Assembly (NCBI GenBank): GCA_001577185.1
Contig: LSCM01000085.1
Span: 1-6,198, forward strand
Reading direction: 5' to 3'
From: Cloacimonetes bacterium TCS62
GTDB taxonomy: Bacteria; Cloacimonadota; Cloacimonadia; Cloacimonadales; TCS61
DNA: 6,198 nt
The notes below the pieces were generated by a model. That model made no database searches. It had not been told where the DNA came from and saw only the letters and a program-made list of their open reading frames with translations. Positions 1-5,199 of the stretch are shown here, in pieces. A program made the position numbers and the translations under genes. Each line of letters starts with the position of its first letter. The stretch's first letter is position 1.

Positions 1-129
1 GGTGAACATTCAATCAGCTGGGATGGTAGGAATGACAATAATGTACCGGTTACTTCAGGAATATATTTTTATAAATTATTAGTAAACAGTAAGTTTATAG
101 ACACAAAAAAAATGCTACTAATAAAATAA
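1..129 (+). CDS. C-terminal fragment of a secreted or surface protein with a FlgD-like/T9SS-type tail
   Basis: The window opens inside a gene; frame 1 gives 42 residues and then TAA. The tail contains SWDGRNDNN, then VPVTSGIYFYKL and a final KKMLLIK. From family knowledge, this W-D-G-x-(D/N) ... S-G-x-Y-x-Y-(K/R) ... K-(M/L)-x-L-(I/L)-K pattern is the end of the FlgD-like immunoglobulin fold (FlgD_ig), which closes many large exported proteins in Cloacimonadota, Fibrobacterota and relatives, and resembles type IX secretion sorting tails. The fold is inferred to act as an export or surface-anchoring module. The catalytic or binding part of the protein lies to the left of the window, so its function cannot be given. 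No convincing terminator follows it. Confidence 0.7.
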   Translation, partial: GEHSISWDGRNDNNVPVTSGIYFYKLLVNSKFIDTKKMLLIK

Positions 130-275
130 TCTAATATTGTAACTTCAGATTGCAATCAGTATATGATATACAACATTTGACCGAATTTTGTTTATCTACA
201 TTTTTTTACAAACTATAAAATTATTATTAAAAATTCTCCAAAACATTATAATATACTGATCAAAATGGTCTTCTC

Positions 276-316
276 TATTTATTTAGAGTATGAAATTTAT
301 TTTTTCTAAATAAATA
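276..316. repeat. Perfect 12-bp AT-rich inverted repeat upstream of the thioredoxin gene
   Basis: TATTTATTTAGA at 276-287 is matched by its exact reverse complement TCTAAATAAATA at 305-316, with a 17-nt loop between. The arms are almost all A/T and no T-run follows the right arm, so it is a poor intrinsic terminator. It could be a protein-binding operator, a transcript hairpin or a chance product of AT-rich sequence. It lies 58 nt before the thioredoxin start, where upstream regulation would be expected. The rest of 130-374 shows no ORF and no recognisable RNA gene; a small perfect palindrome, GATTGCAATC, lies at 148-157. Confidence 0.5.
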
Positions 317-317
317 T

Positions 318-345
318 TTGCTATTATACAATAATTGATTATATT
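318..345 (+). promoter_or_regulatory. Possible promoter for the thioredoxin unit
   Basis: TTGCTA at 318-323 and TATATT at 340-345 are separated by 16 nt, a sigma70-like arrangement. The leader to the start codon at 375 would be short. The surrounding sequence is so AT-rich that such matches arise by chance. Position is the main support. Confidence 0.25.
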
Positions 346-374
346 ACTAACTAAAAAAACAAAGGAGTAAAAAG

Positions 375-728
375 ATGGAACATTTAACGAAAGATACTTT
401 TATAAAAAAAGTATTCAATTTTGAGAAAAATAAAGATTGGAAATTTGAAGGTGAACTTCCCTGTGTTATAGATTTTTATGCAGATTGGTGTGGACCTTGT
501 AAAATGGTAGCACCGGTTTTAGAGGAATTATCTGAAAAATATGATGGGAAATTAAATATTTACAAAGTAGATACTGAAGATCAGCAAGAATTAGCAGCCG
601 CTTTTGGAATTAGAAGTATCCCTTCAATTTTATTTTGCCCTAAAGAAGATAAACCTCAGATGGCGCAAGGAGCTCTTCCCAAAGATTCATTAGTGAAGGC
701 ATTTAAAGACATTTTGAATGTTGAATAA
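375..728 (+). CDS. trxA: Thioredoxin
   Basis: A 117-residue cytoplasmic thioredoxin, which reduces protein disulfides and is itself recycled by thioredoxin reductase (not in this window). The redox motif WCGPCK spans residues 38-43, with the two active cysteines at 39 and 42. The buried acid is D33 (IDFYADWC), the cis-proline is P83 in RSIPS, and G99 lies on the final strand. The core is complete. About 25 residues of extra N-terminal sequence (VFNFEKNKDWKFEGE) precede the first core strand; from memory this form is common in Bacteroidota and Cloacimonadota thioredoxins. Two further cysteines, C30 and C88, are unusual for the family and could be additional redox or modification sites. The start at 375 is set by AAAGGAG at 361-367, 7 nt upstream. 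There is no signal peptide. A small gene follows after 52 nt, and the two probably share a transcript. Confidence 0.95.
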   Translation: MEHLTKDTFIKKVFNFEKNKDWKFEGELPCVIDFYADWCGPCKMVAPVLEELSEKYDGKLNIYKVDTEDQQELAAAFGIRSIPSILFCPKEDKPQMAQGALPKDSLVKAFKDILNVE

Positions 729-770
729 AACATTCGATCATTTAAACTGAAGCCGATTTATTAATTGAAG

Positions 771-775
771 AGGAG
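771..775 (+). promoter_or_regulatory. Ribosome binding site for the small ORF at 781
   Basis: AGGAG lies 5 nt before the ATG at 781, within the stretch GAAGAGGAGAAATA. This strong Shine-Dalgarno match is a main reason for treating the 54-codon frame as a real gene. Confidence 0.75.
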
Positions 776-780
776 AAATA

Positions 781-945
781 ATGTCACATAAACAAGATTA
801 TATGAAGGATGGAGATCTTAAATTAAAATTGAGAATCAATGATAAAAAAATTCCTTTAGTTCCTTTCATACACAATGCAATTCGAGATTCAATCCTTGGA
901 ATTCTTAAGAATCTTAAAGGATTTGATAAAGGGAAATTATCATAG
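781..945 (+). CDS. Small conserved-looking protein of unknown function (54 aa)
   Basis: ATG at 781 opens a 54-residue frame ending in TAG at 943-945. It has a strong Shine-Dalgarno sequence and a clear terminator 40 nt downstream. The product starts with a charged, polar stretch (MSHKQDYMKDGD), continues with a predicted beta pair (LKLKLRIN, then KKIPLVPF) and ends in an amphipathic helix (IRDSILGILKNLKGFDKG). The core IPLVPFI-(x)n-ILGxLxxLKG resembles, from memory, a short domain seen as a stand-alone protein and at the ends of some larger proteins, often written as PFV...LGM..SLKG. I cannot name the family with certainty and give no function. It has no cysteine, membrane segment or signal peptide, so it is likely cytoplasmic. 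Co-transcription with thioredoxin is likely, but a functional link is only inferred from neighbourhood. Confidence 0.75.
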   Translation: MSHKQDYMKDGDLKLKLRINDKKIPLVPFIHNAIRDSILGILKNLKGFDKGKLS

Positions 946-984
946 AGATAGATAATTGATCTTAATCATCAACTCTTATTAATG

Positions 985-1014
985 AAATCCCCATAATATG
1001 TGGGGATTTTTTTT
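985..1014 (+). terminator. Intrinsic terminator closing the thioredoxin unit
   Basis: AAATCCCCA at 985-993 pairs perfectly with TGGGGATTT at 1001-1009 around a 7-nt loop. The right arm runs straight into eight T residues at 1007-1014. The block of four G:C pairs stands out in very AT-rich surroundings. It separates the thioredoxin unit from the operon beginning at 1088. Confidence 0.9.
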
Positions 1015-1036
1015 ATGGGATGAATAACCTTCAAAC

Positions 1037-1042
1037 TTGACA
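1037..1042 (+). promoter_or_regulatory. Probable -35 element of the 1088-6102 operon
   Basis: A consensus TTGACA lies 45 nt before the EnvC-like start, just downstream of the terminator. No good TATAAT-like -10 is found at a 16-18-nt spacing; the best are TAAAAG at 1056 (too close) and TTTACT at 1064 (too far). The same ten bases, TTGACATAAA, recur at the right end of the window, which supports a shared promoter element in this genome. Confidence 0.4.
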
Positions 1043-1087
1043 TAAATAATACTTTTAAAAGACTTTACTCAAACTAAAAGGGTAAAA

Positions 1088-2185
1088 ATGAGTATAAAAA
1101 TATTTCTAGTAATATTATTTGTTAATAGCATCTTATTTGCGCAAGATCTTGATGAGAAAAAAGATCTACTTCAGGATCTAAATGAAAAGATAAAACAAGA
1201 AGAGAACTTGATCGAAAAATCTGAAAAACAAAAAAAGAAAAGTAAACAAGCGATAAATTCGACAAGAAAAGAAATAAGAGCTATTGAAAAGAAAATACAA
1301 AGATTCGAAAGATCAGAAAAGTCCACAAAAGCACAACTAAATACTATTATCAATAATTATGAAGCTACATCATCGAATTTAGAAAAACTGAATTATCTAT
1401 GTGGGAAAGAAATTGCCCAACTTTCAGTTTCGTATTACCATAGTTTATTATTCCCTAGTGAGAAAGTTGAAGGTCGTTACATTGCAAGATTGATCAAAAG
1501 AACTGCAGAAGAAATCATGATTATGGAAGATAAATTAGGTACATTGAAATCTAAGAAAAATAGGACAAATAAAAAATATGAAGATGTTATCTGGGCACGT
1601 ATTGTAGCCAAAAAGAAAAATAGGAAATATTCTAACCAAATTACTTCTTTAGAAAGGGATTTGAATGAATCCGAGGAAAAACAACAATCTGCTATCGAAA
1701 GGAAGAATCAGCTAATAGCGGAAGCAAAGGCGTTAGATGATTTAATTAAGAAGTTACAATCAGATATTTTAACTCAACACTTTACCTATAAATTTTCAAC
1801 TCCAAAACTGATCTGGCCCCTAAAAGGAAGCATAATAAAGAATTATGGTGAACAAAAAAGTGATAAATATAAAGTAAGCACGAATAACAATGGAATAGAT
1901 ATTTCCGCTATTGAGGGTCAAAATGTTGTATCTGTTGATGATGGTGTTGTAGCTTATGCTAGCTGGTATAATGGGGCTGGCAAATTAGTGATAATTGATC
2001 ATAAGAATGGTTTCCACTCCTTATATTCTCACAATAGCAAGCTTTTGGTGACAAAAGGAGACGATGTGAACAGAAATCAAGCAATTGCTCTTACCGGTAA
2101 GACAGGTTCTGCAGAATCTCCTTGTTTGCATTTTGAACTGCGAAAAAGAGGCAATCCTGTAGACCCACTACAATATCTAGAATAA
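1088..2185 (+). CDS. EnvC-like coiled-coil/degenerate M23 (LytM) protein, probable amidase activator
   Basis: A 365-residue exported protein with the layout of the EnvC/NlpD-type activators that switch on periplasmic N-acetylmuramoyl-L-alanine amidases when daughter cells separate. Residues 1-18 form a signal peptide (short basic start, hydrophobic core, cleavage likely after LFA). Residues 20-105 and about 140-230 are lysine/glutamate-rich coiled coils, with a possible hinge near 110-125 (LSVSYYHSLLF). Residues 240-365 are a LytM/M23 domain. The zinc-peptidase signature is incomplete. In the HxxxD motif, H is replaced by N267 while D271 remains; H315 (YSH) remains; the HxH motif reads C346-L-H348. 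Two of the usual active-site positions are therefore lost, which fits a regulatory rather than a hydrolytic domain. The start has only a weak Shine-Dalgarno (AAGGG at 1078-1082). Its stop overlaps the next start by one base (TAATG), suggesting translational coupling. It implies a diderm envelope with a partner amidase elsewhere. Confidence 0.85.
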   Translation: MSIKIFLVILFVNSILFAQDLDEKKDLLQDLNEKIKQEENLIEKSEKQKKKSKQAINSTRKEIRAIEKKIQRFERSEKSTKAQLNTIINNYEATSSNLEKLNYLCGKEIAQLSVSYYHSLLFPSEKVEGRYIARLIKRTAEEIMIMEDKLGTLKSKKNRTNKKYEDVIWARIVAKKKNRKYSNQITSLERDLNESEEKQQSAIERKNQLIAEAKALDDLIKKLQSDILTQHFTYKFSTPKLIWPLKGSIIKNYGEQKSDKYKVSTNNNGIDISAIEGQNVVSVDDGVVAYASWYNGAGKLVIIDHKNGFHSLYSHNSKLLVTKGDDVNRNQAIALTGKTGSAESPCLHFELRKRGNPVDPLQYLE

Positions 2186-3225
2186 TGTTCCTTTTTAATA
2201 GCAAATCAGACTTTGAATTCCAAGAAGATTCGATCTTTTTGCATTACACTGGTGAAATGTTTGGCATTGGTTGTTCAGTATATAATGAAAAAGCGATAAA
2301 AAAAATATTACTATTAAAAAAAAGAAAAAAAAACAAACCATTTATCGTTCTTATCCCGGATATAAATTGGTTGAATAATTATGGGGTAAAATTAGAAAAA
2401 CAGATTCGCAGATTGCTAGAACAATATTGGCCAGGTGCACTATCAGTAATTTTACAATCAAGTTATAAACAATTTTCTTTGGTAACTCAAAATAACAAAG
2501 TTGCTTTTCGAATTCCAACTGATAAATTATTGAGAGAATTTATTGTTGAATTCTCTCAACCAATAATAAGCACGAGTATTAATATCGCTGGGAATGAAGC
2601 AAAACATAATTTTGGTAACATTCTAAAAGATCATGAAAGTTGGTTCGATTTTGGTATTGTACCTAAAAATGTAAAACAAGCTAGTGGAAAACCTTCAACT
2701 CTTATTGATGCATCAGATAGCAATATTAGATTGATTAGAGAAGGAAAGATCAGTTTCAACTTAATTAAAAGATCCTATAAACAACCCCAAATACTTTTTG
2801 TATGCACTGCAAATATTTGCAGAAGTCCTATAGCCGAGTATTATGCTAAAAAGAAATTTGAAGATAATTATCATTTCAGGTCTGCTGGGTTTTTGCTTGG
2901 AAATCAGAAAATTTCAAAATATTCTCGTCTAGTTCTGCAGGAAAATAACATCGATGCTTCAAAGCACATTTCTACTAAGATCGATTCTAAAATTCTTGAG
3001 AATAGTTGGTTGATCTTGACGATGACCAAGAGACATAAGATCAGATTATTAGAAACATATCCGAATATATTTAACAAGGTTTTCACTTTATCTGAGTACG
3101 TAGGATTACAAGAAGATGTAGAAGATCCATATGGGGAAGATATAAAAGAATATAGACGAACATATTTGGAGATTATTGAGAGGATAAATTTGGTATATGA
3201 TCGATTAGATCGAAAGGAGAACTAA
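2185..3225 (+). CDS. Fusion protein: YrdC/Sua5-type threonylcarbamoyl-AMP synthase domain + low-molecular-weight protein phosphatase
   Basis: A 346-residue cytoplasmic protein built from two complete domains. Residues 1-190 resemble YrdC/Sua5 (TsaC), which makes threonylcarbamoyl-AMP from threonine, bicarbonate and ATP for tRNA t6A37 synthesis. Visible signatures are FGIGC (26-30), K45-K-R47 with K51-P52, WPGALSVIL (82-90), RIP (109-111), STSIN (129-133), PST (170-172) and REG (185-187). The usual PTDT/PTEA segment before FGxGC reads Y21-T-G-E24, so the threonine-site motif is altered. Residues 202-346 are a low-molecular-weight phosphatase: the P-loop C207-T-A-N-I-C-R213-S has the catalytic cysteine and arginine, SAG is at 233-235, and the general acid is D314 in EDPYG. 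The residue before the second P-loop cysteine is isoleucine, as in tyrosine phosphatases; the arginine phosphatase YwlE has threonine there. In Bacillus the two activities are near-adjacent genes (ywlC, ywlE); here they are one chain. The start overlaps the previous stop, with no separate strong ribosome site. Confidence 0.88.
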   Translation: MFLFNSKSDFEFQEDSIFLHYTGEMFGIGCSVYNEKAIKKILLLKKRKKNKPFIVLIPDINWLNNYGVKLEKQIRRLLEQYWPGALSVILQSSYKQFSLVTQNNKVAFRIPTDKLLREFIVEFSQPIISTSINIAGNEAKHNFGNILKDHESWFDFGIVPKNVKQASGKPSTLIDASDSNIRLIREGKISFNLIKRSYKQPQILFVCTANICRSPIAEYYAKKKFEDNYHFRSAGFLLGNQKISKYSRLVLQENNIDASKHISTKIDSKILENSWLILTMTKRHKIRLLETYPNIFNKVFTLSEYVGLQEDVEDPYGEDIKEYRRTYLEIIERINLVYDRLDRKEN

Positions 3226-3226
3226 A

Positions 3227-3625
3227 ATGCATTTATTCTATGGCGGTTTATTTTGGGGGTTACTCTTAGTTGTTTTAGGAATTTCCATGGTTCTGAAAGC
3301 AATATTTAAAATTAATATACCACTGTTTAGAATTCTTTTTGCTATATTGCTCATCTATTTTGGCGTACGAATGTTATTAGGAAATCGTGGAACTAGCTCG
3401 AACAATAAACATACGGTTTTATCAGAATCTTATCTAGAAAATATCACCGAGGGAACAAATATAGACGTGATTTTTGGTAAAAGTGAAATTAATCTTAATA
3501 ATATTGATCTCAAATTGGAAGATGCTAAAGTTAATGTAGATGTTATTTTTGGTTCTGCTGAAGTTAGTATTAAACCGGAAATTCCAGCAAGAATAAAGAT
3601 CAATACTGTTTTTGCAGAGTGTTAA
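3227..3625 (+). CDS. LiaF-like membrane protein, apparently truncated by an in-frame TAA
   Basis: A 132-residue product with two N-terminal membrane segments (about 5-24 and 31-51) joined by a short lysine-containing loop, a polar linker (52-65), then a cytoplasmic or periplasmic beta-rich region. That region repeats a motif: IDVIFGKSEI (79-88), VDVIFGSAEV (104-113) and INTVFAEC (125-132). The architecture matches the LiaI/LiaF-like family (two-helix domain followed by a 'cell wall-active antibiotics response' beta domain), whose Bacillus member represses the LiaRS envelope-stress system. The same role here is only inferred, and no LiaRS-type genes are visible. AAAGGAGAA at 3212-3220 supports the ATG at 3227, one base after the upstream stop. 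The domain appears to end mid-repeat at TAA 3623-3625, because the same frame continues with matching sequence to 3766. The gene is therefore either a recent nonsense pseudogene, an assembly or sequencing error, or subject to stop-codon readthrough. Confidence 0.75.
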   Translation: MHLFYGGLFWGLLLVVLGISMVLKAIFKINIPLFRILFAILLIYFGVRMLLGNRGTSSNNKHTVLSESYLENITEGTNIDVIFGKSEINLNNIDLKLEDAKVNVDVIFGSAEVSIKPEIPARIKINTVFAEC

Positions 3626-3766
3626 TTTCCTGAAGGAAGTGTGAGTGCATTTGGAGATTATGTCTATAAAACACCTTCCTACGATAAGGATAAAAATAAT
3701 CTATATTTGAAAATTGATGTTGTATTTGGTAGTGCGAAAATAGGAGAGGAATGGATAGGAAAATAA
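3626..3766 (+). pseudogene. Severed C-terminal part of the LiaF-like gene
   Basis: Immediately after the TAA, in the same frame, 46 sense codons run to TAA at 3764-3766. They encode FPEGSVSAFGDYVYKTPSYD, then a charged turn, then LKIDVVFGSAKIG. The final IDVVFGSAKI is another copy of the motif seen at residues 79-88 and 104-113 of the upstream part, so this is the missing end of the same domain rather than spacer. The complete gene would cover 3227-3766 (179 codon positions before the final stop) and overlap the RNase HIII start by 16 nt, in keeping with the tight packing of the rest of the operon. An in-frame GTG at 3641 follows GAAGGAA at 3632-3638, but the spacing is too short for an efficient restart. 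Confidence 0.75.
3742..3749 (+). promoter_or_regulatory. Ribosome binding site of the RNase HIII gene
   Basis: AGGAGAGG lies directly before the ATG at 3751, inside the severed end of the LiaF-like frame. It would let RNase HIII be translated even though ribosomes on the upstream gene stop at 3625. Confidence 0.65.
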
Positions 3767-4659
3767 TTAATTTTATAGCAGAATTACTTAAAAAAACTGA
3801 AGCTGAAGGGTTAAGATTAACAGATGAAAAGCCGATGAAATATGGGGTTCAACTCTTTTTTTCACAAGATGATAATTTAATTCCCCTAAATGTATATTAT
3901 TCCACAAAAAAGGGGATCTCACATGTAATAGGTGGTTCTCCCAATAATACTCTAAGACCAATATTACAAAAGGTTTTGAATAACAATACAGAGCAGTTAG
4001 ATTCTGATCACGATTGGGTGTTTTGGGCTGGTACTGATGAATCAGGGAAAGGAGATTTTTTCGGAGCTTTAGTTGTTTGTGGCTTTATTGTACATAAGAA
4101 TGAAAGTGAACAACTGAGGGAATTGGGTGTTCTGGATTCTAAAAAGCTAAATGACAAAAAAATAATTAAAATAGCTACAAAGTTACAAAAGGATTTTAAT
4201 AAGAACTTTGAAGTAATTGTTTTAAGACCAGCAAAATACAATGAACTTTATGGAGATTTTAGAAAACAAGGTAAGAAATTAAATGAGTTATTGGCGTGGA
4301 TGCATAGCAGAATAATAATCAACTTGCATGAAAAACATAATTTTGAGGGTGCAGTTGTAGATAAATTTGCCAGTGATAGAACCCTGATCTCATCCTTAAA
4401 AGGAATGAGAAAAATTAAACTTCAGCATAAGATAAAAGCAGAACAAGATATGGCTGTAGCTGCTGCATCTATTTTGGCTAGATACTTTTTTTTGAAGTCT
4501 TTAAAGGTTCTTTCAAAGAAATATAAAATGGAATTCTCTAAAGGAGCTTCGAAAAAAGTTGTAAAAAATGCTCAGCAATTTGCAGATAGATTTGGCAAAG
4601 ACGAATTGGTTAATGTAGCAAAGATCCATTTCAAAACTTATAATAGAATAAAAGGATAG
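3751..4659 (+). CDS. rnhC: Ribonuclease HIII
   Basis: A 302-residue enzyme that cuts the RNA strand of RNA:DNA hybrids in the cytoplasm, removing R-loops and primer remnants. Residues 1-85 form the N-terminal TBP-like substrate-binding domain, which separates RNase HIII from RNase HII. The catalytic domain begins at WAGTDESGKGDFFGALVV (92-109), whose D96-E97-S-G-K-G form is diagnostic of RNase HIII. LDSKKL (128-133) follows, then AVVDKFA with D204, and KAEQDMAVAAASILAR (229-244) with D233. D96, E97, D204 and D233 are the expected metal-binding acids, so the enzyme looks intact. Length is normal for the family. The start is fixed by AGGAGAGG just upstream. It lies after a LiaF-like gene and 3 nt before a gamma-carbonic-anhydrase-like gene; RNase HIII has no known functional tie to either, so the grouping probably only reflects co-transcription. 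RNase HIII is best known from Firmicutes and scattered other lineages. Confidence 0.95.
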   Translation: MDRKIINFIAELLKKTEAEGLRLTDEKPMKYGVQLFFSQDDNLIPLNVYYSTKKGISHVIGGSPNNTLRPILQKVLNNNTEQLDSDHDWVFWAGTDESGKGDFFGALVVCGFIVHKNESEQLRELGVLDSKKLNDKKIIKIATKLQKDFNKNFEVIVLRPAKYNELYGDFRKQGKKLNELLAWMHSRIIINLHEKHNFEGAVVDKFASDRTLISSLKGMRKIKLQHKIKAEQDMAVAAASILARYFFLKSLKVLSKKYKMEFSKGASKKVVKNAQQFADRFGKDELVNVAKIHFKTYNRIKG

Positions 4660-4662
4660 ATA

Positions 4663-5199
4663 ATGACAAAGAAGTATAAAGGGATAAGCCCAAAAATCGG
4701 AGAAAATGTTTATATTGCTGAAAATGCTATGATTATTGGTGAAGTCAAAGTTGGAAATAATTGTGGTATCTGGTTCAATGTAACAATTCGTGGGGATGTA
4801 AATTATATTAAAATTGGCAACAGAAGTAATGTTCAAGATGGCTGTATTATCCATGTCACACATTCTAAAACAGATAATAGAGAAGATGGTTTCCCTACTG
4901 TGATTGGTGATGATGTGACGATCGGTCATAAAGCTATGTTACACGGTTGTAAAATTGGTGATGCTTGCTTGATTGGTATGAACTCTACTCTTTTAGATGG
5001 TTGTGAAATAGGTGAGGAATCGATAGTTGCTGCTGGTTCTGTTGTCACCCAGAATAAGAAATTTCCACCTCGGAGCTTGATTATGGGAGTTCCAGCAAAA
5101 GTCGTGAGAAAACTTACAGATGAAGAGGTAAAGAATAATTTTCAATCTGCTAAAAATTATGTGAAATACAAAAATGAGTATTTGGGAATTGAAAGATAA
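4663..5199 (+). CDS. Gamma-carbonic anhydrase family protein (left-handed beta-helix, YrdA/PaaY type)
   Basis: A 178-residue cytoplasmic protein made mainly of left-handed beta-helix hexapeptide turns (repeated I/V-G-x-x-x-x, for example IGEVKVGNN, VIGDDVTIGH, KIGDACLIG), followed by a C-terminal helix from about residue 150. Such proteins form trimers with zinc held between subunits. The expected histidines are present: H64 in CIIHVTH, and H89 and H94 in TIGHKAMLHGC. R43-G-D45 and Q58-D59 match conserved active-site positions of the gamma class, so the metal site looks complete. The long acidic loop of the Methanosarcina enzyme Cam is absent, as in CamH/YrdA-type members, many of which have weak or unproven carbonic anhydrase activity and may be acyltransferase-like or chaperone-like. 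Length is typical. The Shine-Dalgarno AAAGGA sits inside the last codons of the RNase HIII gene, and the stop abuts the next gene's ATG with no gap. Confidence 0.88.
   Translation: MTKKYKGISPKIGENVYIAENAMIIGEVKVGNNCGIWFNVTIRGDVNYIKIGNRSNVQDGCIIHVTHSKTDNREDGFPTVIGDDVTIGHKAMLHGCKIGDACLIGMNSTLLDGCEIGEESIVAAGSVVTQNKKFPPRSLIMGVPAKVVRKLTDEEVKNNFQSAKNYVKYKNEYLGIER

Noticed and set aside
177..182. TTGACC as a promoter -35 box upstream of thioredoxin
   Set aside because: No TATAAT-like box is found 16-18 nt downstream, and the leader to the next gene would be very long.
1171..1353. 60-codon minus-strand frame rich in F, S and C inside the EnvC-like gene
   Set aside because: It is the mirror of the lysine/glutamate-rich coiled coil (AAA and GAA read backwards as TTT and TTC). 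The same applies to the minus-strand frames at 2904-3086, 4008-4241 and 5328-5510.
3623..3625. TAA reassigned as a sense codon in this genome
   Set aside because: Thioredoxin, the EnvC-like protein, the fusion protein, the gamma-carbonic-anhydrase-like protein and the dehydrogenase all end at TAA at the expected family length, so TAA works as a normal stop.
4513..4929. 138-codon open frame on the minus strand across the rnhC/gamma-carbonic-anhydrase junction
   Set aside because: It is antisense to two well-supported genes, has no ribosome site, and its product is a low-complexity mix of I, N, F and S typical of reverse-strand shadows in AT-rich DNA.
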